Below are positions 28,915-36,707 of a stretch of 64,000 nucleotides of DNA, one piece after another (position 1 is the stretch's first letter; each line of letters begins with the position of its first letter). The stretch covers positions 4,031,389 through 4,095,388 of the forward strand of contig NZ_CP044205.1 of assembly GCF_009498235.1 (NCBI RefSeq). Direction: 5' to 3'. The translations under genes and the position numbers were made by a program. Below the pieces are notes generated by a model that saw nothing but the letters and a program-made list of their open reading frames with translations, ran no database searches and had not been told where the DNA came from. Origin of the DNA: Candidatus Methylospira mobilis. Its GTDB lineage: Bacteria; Pseudomonadota; Gammaproteobacteria; Methylococcales; Methylococcaceae.

Positions 28915-29035
28915 GTCCTTCGAAAGGCTCAAGACGAACGGCAACTGATTGTTTTCGTTCGTGGGCGTAGCGCCGCGAATGCGGCTGGAGAGCTTGTCGA
29001 ACCATATGAACGAAAAGGCGCTATTCAGCGTTTCC
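28915..29035. repeat. Dispersed imperfect palindromic repeat
   Basis: CCTTCGAAAGGCTCAAGACGAACGG at the left and CTTGTCGAACCATATGAACG at the right form the imperfect inverted ends of a widespread proteobacterial intergenic element (related to the CCTTCGACAGGCTCAGGACGAACGG repeat). It lies between the FIST remnant and the end of the TOPRIM-like gene, and appears to have truncated the former. Confidence 0.6.
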
Positions 29036-29043
29036 TTAATGCG

Positions 29044-29724
29044 TCACATGCGTTTTTTTAGCGCGAGTTCATGAAGTTTAGCCACAAAATAACGAAAGCT
29101 GGGCGACCTGTTTTCATTTATCGTCATATGAGGCGATATTTTTTCAGACCAGACCGACTTTTCAGCGCCTATGGCTTGCCAGCCATCAGCCTTTAACGCC
29201 GGCGATCCGCCAGGAAATACGGCATCGGCAAGCAGTTCCCAGGTCCCGCAGACCGAATCGTTTTCATAGCCGTTCAGAACGTTATCTTTTGCCTTCGGAT
29301 AGGCTTTTTTAATTGCAGGGATATCGCCCAGAAACCATGCTTCACCTTCCTCTATCGCAATACAAAAACGCGTCTCGGGTTTTGGGTCGCATGCATGCAA
29401 AATATCGAACAGCTCTTTCCGGAAGCCCGCCAGACATCTCTTGTCCAGATCACAAACCAGGATAACTGCAGCCGGATAGCTGCCGGAGTAACCGGCAAAT
29501 GTTTTTCCATGTCCCCTGAGTAATCTGGGCAATTGATCGAGCAGTATGCGTTTACCCGCGTCGGAACCAGTTCCGAGTTTTCGGGGAATACGCCCTATCC
29601 CTTTATATGCGTGGATATTGAAGCTGTGTCCGTCGCCAATAATCTTCGGAACCAGCGTTTCGAGCGCTTTTTTTCCTGATTGGTCTTCGATAAGGAATTC
29701 GAAATGCACCGGATTACCTCGCAT
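29044..29724 (-). CDS. DUF4276-like, TOPRIM-like protein, partner of AAA ATPase
   Basis: A 226-residue soluble protein. Its N terminus (HFEFLIEDQSGKKALETLVPKI) has the TOPRIM pattern of a hydrophobic strand ending in Glu13 followed by a helix; VILVCDLD (Asp92, Asp94) supplies the DxD pair; then CIAIEEGEAWFLGD carries further acids. This layout resembles DUF4276 proteins, which occur beside AAA15/21-type ATPases. A nuclease function like the TOPRIM half of OLD proteins is inferred, not shown. It overlaps the 3' end of the ATPase gene by 11 bases, so both are co-translated. Confidence 0.72.
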   Translation of the reverse strand: MRGNPVHFEFLIEDQSGKKALETLVPKIIGDGHSFNIHAYKGIGRIPRKLGTGSDAGKRILLDQLPRLLRGHGKTFAGYSGSYPAAVILVCDLDKRCLAGFRKELFDILHACDPKPETRFCIAIEEGEAWFLGDIPAIKKAYPKAKDNVLNGYENDSVCGTWELLADAVFPGGSPALKADGWQAIGAEKSVWSEKISPHMTINENRSPSFRYFVAKLHELALKKRM

Positions 29725-31030
29725 CCAGATAATCGCTGTACCAGAGTCCGCCCAGAGGCAAGCCCTCCGCCACCAGATTGCGTACCAGCTCGTCGTCGCT
29801 GGCGCGGCGAATTATCGAAAAACCGTCCACGCCTTTTTCCAGTATCCAGACCTCATCGGGATCGAGGGCATCGACCAGATAGGGTTGGTGCGTTGTAACA
29901 AATACCTGCGATCCACCTTTCCGTCCGGTTGCATGCGCGCGAAACGCCTGAACCAACGATTCCAGCAGCTTGTGATAAAGCCCGTTTTCCGGTTCTTCTA
30001 TGCATAAAAACGGTGGCGGATCTTCCAGCAGTAACAGATAGGCGAAAACTTTCAGCGTTCCATCCGACATTTGTTGCGAATAGAACGGGTCATGAAATCC
30101 TCTGTCGTTGAACCGGAGCAGCAGGCGACCGTCGTTAGTCCTTTCGGTATCGATCTTGTTGACGCCGGGGATTTTGTCGGCAATCCGGTTCAGGATCGAC
30201 TGAAAACGTTTAGGGTGTTCACGTTCCATGAACTGCACGACATTGCCGATATTGTCGCCGTGTATGTTGAGGTGTTTTTGCGGGCCGGCCAGGGGCAGGC
30301 TACGTGCCGCGTCCGGGGTGAAGTAACTCAGGTACCATCCTTCTATAAATCGGCGGAACGCGGAAATTCGCGGATGCTGTTTGAGCGAACCCAGCGTGGC
30401 GATTCCGAGTTTACGCTTGTCTTCCAGCTCGATGGCTTCGGTTTCTTTGGATTCCTCGGATGCTTCCTGTTCTATGGCTTCCATGAGCTTGGACAGGTCA
30501 AATCCGTTTTCTTCCTCGATTAGACGGCCTTCCTGCTCGCCCTTCCATACCACGCCTTTGCCATTTTCCAGTATGAGAAAAGAAAAAGGCCATCCGCGCG
30601 TTTGTCCTTTGCGTCTTTGCCTAAGACGCTCCCTTAACACATAAGGGCGCCTGGAGTTATCCAAAGCAATCGCCAACTCATAGGTAATGGGACGCGCGTT
30701 TCCCTCTTCCTTGTAATAAACTTCAAATTCTATCGGCCCTTTTTCTCCTTGAGTCCGGATCTTTTCGAATCCCCCGCGTCCACGAGAGTCGCAGGCTTCT
30801 TCGACACCGAGTTTCAATGCGTCGGCCAGAAAACCGAAGGTATCGAATAAAGTGCTTTTCCCTACGCCGTTTTTTCCGATCACCGCCGTCAGCGGAGTCA
30901 AGGGCTCCGCTTGCTGTTGATTCCAGAGCCGACCCAGCGTAACGTCTTTCAACGCCCTGAAGTTTTTTATGCGAAAGCCTTCTATTTTGGCCATATCACT
31001 TGCCCTTTTCTGCGTCGTTTCCGGGTCCAA
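29714..31030 (-). CDS. AAA15/AAA21 family ATPase (OLD-like, SMC/RecF-type P-loop)
   Basis: RecF/OLD-type ATPase. The N terminus reads IEGFRIKNFRALKDV then Walker A GKNGVGKST; the C-terminal half has the signature-like QQMSDGTLKVFAYLLLLEDP, Walker B FLCIEEPENGLY and a H-loop in FVTTHQPYLVDAL. The middle is a long charged insert (residues ~105-260). A shorter start MAKIEGF at 30994 fits the family better than 31030. It is followed directly by the TOPRIM-like gene. The pair looks like a split OLD nuclease and may be an anti-phage module; no phage or defence-island genes adjoin to support this. Confidence 0.85.
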   Translation of the reverse strand: MDPETTQKRASDMAKIEGFRIKNFRALKDVTLGRLWNQQQAEPLTPLTAVIGKNGVGKSTLFDTFGFLADALKLGVEEACDSRGRGGFEKIRTQGEKGPIEFEVYYKEEGNARPITYELAIALDNSRRPYVLRERLRQRRKGQTRGWPFSFLILENGKGVVWKGEQEGRLIEEENGFDLSKLMEAIEQEASEESKETEAIELEDKRKLGIATLGSLKQHPRISAFRRFIEGWYLSYFTPDAARSLPLAGPQKHLNIHGDNIGNVVQFMEREHPKRFQSILNRIADKIPGVNKIDTERTNDGRLLLRFNDRGFHDPFYSQQMSDGTLKVFAYLLLLEDPPPFLCIEEPENGLYHKLLESLVQAFRAHATGRKGGSQVFVTTHQPYLVDALDPDEVWILEKGVDGFSIIRRASDDELVRNLVAEGLPLGGLWYSDYLDAR

Positions 31031-31176
31031 CCAAAGGAAGCCGTTCTAATTTGTGAAGCCGAAACATATTATTATTATAAAGCTACAAGTAAGCGTTACG
31101 GGCGCGGATGGATTAAAATAGACGCTTTAGCATCTTCTTTTATAACTATTCAGCGTAGCCGATGAAGAGGAAGCGA

Positions 31177-31220
31177 GGCAAGCCAGTCGAGACCTTGCAA
31201 CGTGTCTCGACTGGCTTGCC
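31177..31220. repeat. Perfect 17-base inverted repeat
   Basis: GGCAAGCCAGTCGAGAC at 31177-31193 and its exact reverse complement at 31204-31220 are separated by 10 bases. No T-run follows on either strand, so this is not a normal intrinsic terminator. It lies between the divergently transcribed ATPase and ABC-F genes, about 65 bases before the ABC-F start, and may be a REP-like mobile palindrome or a regulatory hairpin. Confidence 0.8.
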
Positions 31221-31285
31221 TTCGACCTGTTCGATCATAGCTCATCAGCACTCGCGGAATAGTTACCTTCTTTTCTGGATTATTT

Positions 31286-33187
31286 ATGGCTTTGATTAAA
31301 CTGACCGATGTTTCCATTGCATTCGGCGTGCGTCCGGTGCTGGACCATGCCGAGTTTCAGCTCGACCCCGGCGAGCGCGTCGGTTTGATCGGCCGCAACG
31401 GCGAAGGCAAATCCACGCTGATGAAAGCGGTTTCCGGCCTCGTCAGCATCGACAGCGGCGACTTGTGGCGTCAGCCCGGTTTGCGTATCGCGATGCTGGA
31501 ACAGGAGCCGGTGTTGCCCGACAACGCAACGATCTACCAGGCTACTGCCGACGCCCTGGGCGAAGTCGGTCGTCTGATTACCGAATATCATGAAGTATTG
31601 GGACAGATAGAAACCGATCCGGCGGCGCTGGACAAGCTCGGCCAATTGCAGCATGAACTGGAAAGTCTGGACGGGTGGAGTTTGCAACAGCGCGTGGAAT
31701 CGGTGCTGAGCCGCCTGAATTTGCCCGGCGAACTGCCTGTACAGGGGCTTTCCGGCGGCTGGCGCCGCCGGGTTGCACTGGCGCGCGCGCTGGTAATCGA
31801 TCCGGAAGTACTGTTGCTGGACGAACCGACCAACCACCTCGATATGGAAACCATATTATGGCTGGAGGAACAATTGTTGCAGTTTTCCGGCTCGGTGCTG
31901 CTGGTGACGCATGATCGCGCGTTTTTGCAGAAAGTGGCGACGCGCATTATCGATCTGGATCGCGGAAAACTGACCTCATGGCCGGGCAGCTACAGCGATT
32001 TTCTTGAAAAGAAAGCAGCGGCGCTGGAAGAAGAAGCGCGCCACAACGACTTGTTCGACAAGAAACTGGCGCAGGAAGAGGTCTGGATACGCCAGGGCAT
32101 CAAGGCCCGACGCACCCGCAACGAAGGCCGCGTGCGCGCGCTGAAAAAGCTGAGACAGGAGCGCTCCGAACGTAGATCGCTGCAGGGCAAGGCCAAAATC
32201 AGCATGGAAACCGCAGAGCGCTCAGGCAAGATGGTCATCGAAGTAGAAGATGTCAGTCTTGTTTTTGGCGAGGGGTCCAAAGTGCTTGACGGTTTTTCCA
32301 CTACCATCATGCGCGGCGACCGCATCGGTCTGATCGGCCCGAACGGAGCCGGAAAGTCGACACTGATCAAGGTGCTGCTCAAACAGATAGAACCGCAGTC
32401 CGGCACGGTCAGGCACGGCACCCGCTTGAGCATCGCATACTACGATCAATTGCGCGCGGAAATGGACCCGCAGCAAACCTTGGCGGACGCCGTGGGCGAC
32501 GGCAAGGATTATGTCGAAATCAACGGGCAGCGCCGTCACATCATGTCCTACCTCGGCGATTTTCTGTTTTCGCCGGCGCGCGCGCGTTCGCCGGTGAGCA
32601 CGCTGTCGGGCGGCGAACGCAACCGGGCGTTTCTGGCGCGCCTGTTCAGTCAGCCGTGCAATTTGTTGATTATGGACGAACCCACCAACGATCTGGACAT
32701 GGAAACCCTGGAGCTGCTGGAAGAACTGCTGATGGATTTCGACGGCACCCTGATTCTGGTCAGCCATGACCGCGCTTTTCTGGATAATGTGGTGACCAGC
32801 TCGCTGGTATTCGAAGGGAACGGCGTCGTTAACGAATATGTGGGCGGTTATTCGGATTGGTTGGAATACAAAAAACTGTCTGAAGCTGCGGCAACACCCG
32901 ACAAGAATAAGCCCGCGCTGGCGGCTTCACAGCAGAAAACGGCGATTGAGTCGCCGAAAACGGCAAAAAAACTCAGTTACAAGGACCAGAAAGAACTGGA
33001 AGCTTTGCCTGCGCAAATCGAGCTTTTGGAACAGCGGCAGGAAGAATTGAACGCGCTGCTGCAGTCCCCGGCGTTTTATAAACTGGAACAGCGCGACATG
33101 AACGAAAAGCTGGCCGCCCTTGGCGCTCTGGAATCGCAACTGAAACAGGCATATGAGCGCTGGAATGAGCTGGATGCGATGGTTTAA
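31286..33187 (+). CDS. uup: ABC-F family ATPase Uup
   Basis: Ribosome- or DNA-associated tandem ATPase without membrane domains. Two ABC modules: Walker A GRNGEGKST with signature LSGGWRRRVALARAL, and GPNGAGKST with LSGGERNRAFLARL; both Walker B motifs read LDEPTNHLD or MDEPTNDLD. A linker with a charged helix (residues ~235-300) and a C-terminal coiled coil (LSYKDQKELEALPAQIELLEQRQEEL, ~565-630) are characteristic of Uup, which binds branched DNA and limits precise transposon excision. Length 633 matches. SD is weak. Confidence 0.93.
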   Translation: MALIKLTDVSIAFGVRPVLDHAEFQLDPGERVGLIGRNGEGKSTLMKAVSGLVSIDSGDLWRQPGLRIAMLEQEPVLPDNATIYQATADALGEVGRLITEYHEVLGQIETDPAALDKLGQLQHELESLDGWSLQQRVESVLSRLNLPGELPVQGLSGGWRRRVALARALVIDPEVLLLDEPTNHLDMETILWLEEQLLQFSGSVLLVTHDRAFLQKVATRIIDLDRGKLTSWPGSYSDFLEKKAAALEEEARHNDLFDKKLAQEEVWIRQGIKARRTRNEGRVRALKKLRQERSERRSLQGKAKISMETAERSGKMVIEVEDVSLVFGEGSKVLDGFSTTIMRGDRIGLIGPNGAGKSTLIKVLLKQIEPQSGTVRHGTRLSIAYYDQLRAEMDPQQTLADAVGDGKDYVEINGQRRHIMSYLGDFLFSPARARSPVSTLSGGERNRAFLARLFSQPCNLLIMDEPTNDLDMETLELLEELLMDFDGTLILVSHDRAFLDNVVTSSLVFEGNGVVNEYVGGYSDWLEYKKLSEAAATPDKNKPALAASQQKTAIESPKTAKKLSYKDQKELEALPAQIELLEQRQEELNALLQSPAFYKLEQRDMNEKLAALGALESQLKQAYERWNELDAMV

Positions 33188-33202
33188 AGCCGGGAGGGCG
33201 TA

Positions 33203-33346
33203 ATGACCGGGAACCGATTGCTGATTACCGGGATTAACGGACTAATCGGGAGCATACTGCGAAAGGCCTGGGGCCGGAGTGCATACGATTTCCGGCACAG
33301 GCCGGAAAAGGCCCTTATTCCGGACAGATATGCCGCTTCTATATTA
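33203..33346 (+). pseudogene. NAD-dependent epimerase/dehydratase, N-terminal fragment
   Basis: Fifteen bases behind uup, with a GGAGG ribosome binding site, the frame MTGNRLLITGINGLIGSILRKAWG carries the GxxGxxG Rossmann motif of extended short-chain dehydrogenases. The fragment is interrupted at 33346 by an IS element; the continuation of the same fold lies at 34166 onward. A one-base phase change just before the junction shows that the gene was already damaged or has decayed since. Confidence 0.65.
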
Positions 33347-34165
33347 GGTTCTATTGACATGAGCACGCGCCACCAGTGAAGCTGGAACCATTTCGAAAAT
33401 GGCTCTAACCGGCTCGACATTAGCGCCGAAGACTGGAGCGTTATCTATCCCATACTGGTGAAGCATCGGCATGTCCGGTCGACGTCCGGGGAACAGTGCC
33501 GGGTCTTTCTGATCGCCGTTCTGCAAACTCTTCGATCGGGATCGCAATGGCGTTTGCTGACGGAAGCGCATGGCAACTGGAACGCCGTGTTCAAGCGTTT
33601 TTCCCGCTGGAGCAGGCATGGGGTTTGGCGGTCGCTGTTCGCCGGATGCATCCATCATCCTGATGTGCAAAGCGTGTTTATCGACTCCACCATCAACCGG
33701 GCTCATCCCTGCGCCGGTTGGCGCGGCGGGCGGCAACGCCGGGGACGAAGCCTTGGGACAATCGAAGGGCGGGTTCAGCACCAGGATTCACGCCATCACG
33801 GATGCTTTGGGGGAATCCCCTCGAATTCGTACTGACCGGAGGGCAGGCTGAAACCTTGCCGGCGCTGACGCCGGCGGGTGCGCGTGCGTTTGTCGGCGAC
33901 AAAGGCCATGACAGCGATGCGCTGGTCCAGGCCATCGTAGCAAGGGATATGAAAGCCGCCATTCCTCCGGCGCTGCAATCGGAACAAGGTGCGCGAATGC
34001 GATTGGCTTATTTACAAGGAACGCCGTCTGATTGAATGCTTCTTCGACAAAATCAAACATTACCGGAGAATATTTTCGCGTTTTGAAAAAACGGCTCGCA
34101 ACTACATGGCCTTCCTTCACTTTGTCTCAGCTCTCATTTGGTTGCGGTGATACGTCAACAGAACC
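33347..34165. mobile_element. IS5-family (IS427-like) insertion sequence, decayed, ~819 bp
   Basis: Left end GGTTCTATTGAC (33347-33358) and right end GTCAACAGAACC (34154-34165) are inverted repeats with one mismatch. Each end is flanked by TA (33345-33346 and 34166-34167), consistent with the TA target duplication of IS427-type elements. Between them is a transposase reading frame broken by several frameshifts. The element has landed inside an epimerase gene. Confidence 0.85.
33380..34150 (+). pseudogene. IS5-family transposase, frameshifted
   Basis: Reading in order: frame one gives ISAEDWSVIYPIL, VLQTLRSGSQWRLL and FSRWSRHGVWRSL, then FIDSTINRAHPC with the first catalytic Asp. After a shift comes GGNAGDEALGQSKGGFSTRIHA, then TGGQAETLPAL and VGDKGHDSDALV, the second Asp region. 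After another shift comes IYKERRLIECFFDKIKHYRR with the Glu and FHFVSALIWLR before TGA at 34148. IS427 members naturally use one programmed frameshift, but at least three phase changes here and no good start indicate an inactive copy. Confidence 0.85.
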
Positions 34166-34345
34166 TAGCAACGCCCGGCAATTTGTTGATCTATTACGCA
34201 AGTTTTCTGCGGTTGATGCCGTAATCGAGCTGGCCGCCGACTCCCATGTTTATGTTGATTGGGAGCATGCCTGTACATCAATATTTAAAGAAGTTCCGTC
34301 TTCATGGTTACGTCACTTCACCATGCAGAGGCGTAAAAAAAAACA
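34166..34345 (+). pseudogene. NAD-dependent epimerase/dehydratase, internal fragment
   Basis: Beyond the IS right end the frame reads SNARQFVDLLRKFSAVDAVIELAADSH, matching the epimerase stretch in which a helix is followed by VDAVIHLAADS after the Rossmann beta-alpha-beta unit. The catalytic YxxxK part and everything downstream are missing. Together with the fragment at 33203 it is one gene split by the IS. The end of recognisable homology near 34250 runs into the small-RNA region. Confidence 0.6.
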
Positions 34346-34366
34346 GGGTGCCTGCTAGACGCCCTG
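34335..34366 (-). terminator. Intrinsic terminator of candidate small RNA B
   Basis: Minus-strand hairpin: nine-position stem with one mismatch and one G-U pair, five-base loop, and nine Ts directly after (A-run at 34335-34343 on the plus strand). Confidence 0.75.
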
Positions 34367-34433
34367 CTCAAGAGAAGGAGGAGGATCTCACGCACTGCGC
34401 CAGATCGCTTGAACGGTAGAATCCCTTCAAGTG
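34335..34433 (-). ncRNA. Candidate small RNA B (~99 nt, CU-rich linker, intrinsic terminator)
   Basis: On the minus strand a TATAAAAT box at 34447-34440 would start RNA near 34433. The predicted RNA folds CTTGAA...TTCAAG (12-base loop), then GATCT...AGATC, then a single-stranded CU-rich tract CCTCCTCCTTCTCTT, and finally a hairpin CAGGGCGTC/GGCACCCTG followed by nine Ts. This hairpin-hairpin-linker-terminator plan is typical of trans-acting small RNAs whose CU-rich loops pair with ribosome binding sites. No -35 box is seen; an imperfect palindrome GTGACAGATTGTCGC lies about 58 bases upstream of the start. Not verified by expression or conservation. Confidence 0.5.
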
Positions 34434-34520
34434 TCGATAATTTTATAATAAACATGATTTTTATGAATGTGGCATATTGCCGCGTGACAGATTGTCGCAT
34501 CTTAAGTCTGCCGCGTCCGC

Positions 34521-34548
34521 AAAAAAAGGGCTGCCAAACAGGCAGCCC
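34521..34548 (-). terminator. Intrinsic terminator of candidate small RNA A
   Basis: Perfect inverted repeat GGGCTGCC-TGTTT-GGCAGCCC on the minus strand followed by seven Ts (34527-34521). It is the strongest intrinsic terminator seen in the window. Confidence 0.9.
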
Positions 34549-34623
34549 AATGACATCATACCAGAGGATAACGAAAGCGTACCGGTGCGTGTGTATAAAT
34601 ACATGAGGTAGGCTCTATCGTCG
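34521..34623 (-). ncRNA. Candidate small RNA A (~103 nt, intrinsic terminator, CRP/FNR-like site)
   Basis: On the minus strand a TATAAAAT box at 34637-34630 predicts a start near 34623. Upstream, TGTGACATGGATCAAG has a TGA-N6-TCA core centred about 41 bases before the start, the classical position for class II activation by CRP/FNR regulators. The RNA contains a TGTATTTATACA palindrome and ends with a perfect eight-pair hairpin GGGCTGCC/GGCAGCCC and seven Ts. It lies about 200 bases downstream of the porin gene on the same strand. No convincing protein is encoded. Alternative: only a distal terminator of the porin transcript. Confidence 0.55.
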
Positions 34624-34657
34624 GGTGCTATTTTATAATTCTGACTGCTCCTAACCT

Positions 34658-34669
34658 TGATCCATGTCA
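34658..34669 (-). promoter_or_regulatory. CRP/FNR-family operator-like site
   Basis: The core TGACATGGATCA on the minus strand has TGA-N6-TCA dyad symmetry within TGTGACATGGATCAAG. The left half matches the CRP half-site TGTGA; the right half is intermediate between CRP and FNR (TCAAG). Its centre lies 40-42 bases upstream of the start predicted from the TATAAAAT box at 34637-34630. Which regulator would bind is not decidable from sequence. Confidence 0.45.
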
Positions 34670-34825
34670 CAAAATCGAGCGTTTCTCGGTTTTTCGGCAC
34701 GATTTTTCCGGCACTATGCCGATTTCCTGCTGACGACGGCGCTATCGGGGCAACGCTGATTCAGGGCCGGTTGAACAGGGTTACGTAAATTTAATGCCTG
34801 AAAAACAACTGATTGTTGCGATGCG

Positions 34826-36328
34826 TTAAAACTCGACATGGGCGCGTCCGGAAACGACATTAACCGGACCACGGTCTGCGTTGTAAGCCGGGTGGGCGAT
34901 AAACTGGTAGTCCGCAGAAACCCAGAGCGAACTCCAGACGTTGTAACTGTAGAACAGATCCACCACCTGCTCGGGTTTCTGCGTTATCTTGCCGTCGCCG
35001 ATAAAGCCGTCGATGCCGCCCATGCCCAGGTACTGCGCATGTATGCCGGATATCCAGCCTTGGGAATAGCCCAGCCCCAGCAAATCCTTTTTGCGATCCC
35101 AGAGGCCGCCGCTGATCAGCGTGCCGAGTGAAATGGAACGGTCGGTAGAGGTATAGGAATACACTTCGGTCTGACCATCCGAATACATGCCGCGGAAGAA
35201 GATGCCGATATCGTCGGTTATCGCCTGCTCCAGATTGATGCCGCCGCCGAATTTGTCGTTGGGTTTGCGCGCCCAGCACAGATCCGGCGCAGTCGGATTC
35301 TGATTGTCGTAACTGAATGCGCCGGCAGGACAAGCCGTAGCGTTTTCAGCTCCGCCGGAATTATTGTACGCACTGATTGCATCGCTGAACTTGGCCATGT
35401 TTTCATGGTTGTGAAAAAACAGCAACCGTACCGCGCCTTTACGCCCGAACAGGGTATGCCGGTGTTCCAGCTCGTACTGGTCGCCATAATAGGCCAGCGT
35501 CGACCATTGCAAATCCAGTTGATTGGGGTTTTGAGGCGGCAAAAAACGGGCAGCCCTGAAAGTCCAATCGTCTAGATAGTATTCGGCCACCACGCCGAAG
35601 GAGTAGCCGCGTGCGTCGGCGGCGAAATCGTAGGCGGCAAACGACAGAAAGGACATGTTCAAAAACTGCTGACGCAGATCGCCCGAATAGATGTTTTTAT
35701 CGAAAACATCGAGTACGCTGAGAATGCCGCCGGTTAAAACCAGGCGGTTGCCGTCTACCGTAGTGCCCAACTGCAACGGGTCGGACTCCAGCTTGATCCG
35801 TTCGCCGCCCAGATTGAAGGTTTGACGCAGATAGGCGCGCGACAAATAGATGGTGGGTTGCTCTGTGCCGTTTTTTTGTAGCTCGAAGTTTTGTATCGAG
35901 CCGCCCAAGCCCTTCAGACCTGAAAAAGGGGTTTCCGAAATCATTTCCGGCGCAAGATAAACATGCCCGCCGTCCCACAATTTCACGCCAAAGTAGCCGG
36001 TGACCGTCCCGGTAAACGAAATTTCCGCTTTAGGCGTCAAGGAGTTGGTAGAGCCACCGAAATTAGTGTATTTCGCTGAAAAAGCCGGATGGTAGTTATA
36101 GACGAAAGTGCTTTGCCCGTAAGCGTTCCAGCGTTCGTCCTCCATATCGTGGAGTCCGTACTGATTCAACAGCTTCATGAAAGAAAACTCGTCTTCTCCG
36201 CGCGGCTCAGGCTCGGCTACTTCTGCATGCAGCCGCACAGAAAATCCCGATGCGACCAGTAATGCGATCAAGATAGGGATGTAGCGAGCACGCACGACTA
36301 GTCGCATATGCGCTTGGAAGAAAAACAT
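34826..36328 (-). CDS. Outer-membrane porin, OprB/carbohydrate-selective-porin-like
   Basis: Predicted outer-membrane beta barrel. A signal peptide (RYIPILIALLVASGFSVRLHA) is followed by DEFSFMKLLNQYGLHDMEDERWNAYGQSTFVYNYHPAFSAKYT, alternating strand segments, aromatic-rich turns, and a C terminus ending GRAHVEF with the terminal Phe recognised by the BAM machinery. ATG 36328 is favoured by an AGGATAG ribosome binding site; 36307 and 36382 are in-frame alternatives. The body resembles the carbohydrate porin OprB group of ~500-residue proteins. It is divergent from a response regulator/kinase pair that may control it. Substrate unknown. Confidence 0.78.
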   Translation of the reverse strand: MFFFQAHMRLVVRARYIPILIALLVASGFSVRLHAEVAEPEPRGEDEFSFMKLLNQYGLHDMEDERWNAYGQSTFVYNYHPAFSAKYTNFGGSTNSLTPKAEISFTGTVTGYFGVKLWDGGHVYLAPEMISETPFSGLKGLGGSIQNFELQKNGTEQPTIYLSRAYLRQTFNLGGERIKLESDPLQLGTTVDGNRLVLTGGILSVLDVFDKNIYSGDLRQQFLNMSFLSFAAYDFAADARGYSFGVVAEYYLDDWTFRAARFLPPQNPNQLDLQWSTLAYYGDQYELEHRHTLFGRKGAVRLLFFHNHENMAKFSDAISAYNNSGGAENATACPAGAFSYDNQNPTAPDLCWARKPNDKFGGGINLEQAITDDIGIFFRGMYSDGQTEVYSYTSTDRSISLGTLISGGLWDRKKDLLGLGYSQGWISGIHAQYLGMGGIDGFIGDGKITQKPEQVVDLFYSYNVWSSLWVSADYQFIAHPAYNADRGPVNVVSGRAHVEF

Positions 36329-36707
36329 GACACTATCCTGGTTAACGACTTTAAACATTTGAATCAATACTTTATAAACCAAACAAAACCAGCCCTATTA
36401 TTCAGCGAGACGTTATCAGTGAATATGGTAGCAACCAACGCGCTGTTTTCATGGGTGCTGCCCGTCAAAACAGGCAAGCTAGCACAAGCGATTGGGTTGT
36501 GGTTAGTTTGCCGACTTTTTAATCATTCAATTTCGACTGCAGGAACGGTCCCAAAACTTGAGTCTCCATGATAACGGCGGATATGGTAATAAAAAACAGA
36601 TTAAGCAAGTCTGAATTCTTCTTCAGAATACAAGCCGGTGTGAACAAGCAGGTTAAACTATTGACGGACAAATCCAGACTCGCTCATGACTACGCATGCA
36701 AAGAATT
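36329..36707. promoter_or_regulatory. Divergent promoter region between porin and response regulator
   Basis: About 380 bases. A dyad TCTGAA-TTCTTC-TTCAGA lies at about 36609-36626, some 80 bases before the regulator start, and could be an operator for the adjacent OmpR-type protein. No clear -35/-10 pair was assigned. A plus-strand frame beginning at 36308 is open here (87 residues), but it has no recognisable relation and starts inside the porin. Confidence 0.35.

Noticed and set aside
34375-34384. AAGGAGGAGG as a plus-strand ribosome binding site
   Set aside because: No start codon follows at suitable distance; it is better read as the complement of the CU-rich linker of the candidate small RNA.
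34461-34700. 79-residue minus-strand frame over the small RNA region
   Set aside because: It runs straight through the terminator hairpin and T-run at 34548-34521, has no ribosome binding site, and shows no protein-like pattern.
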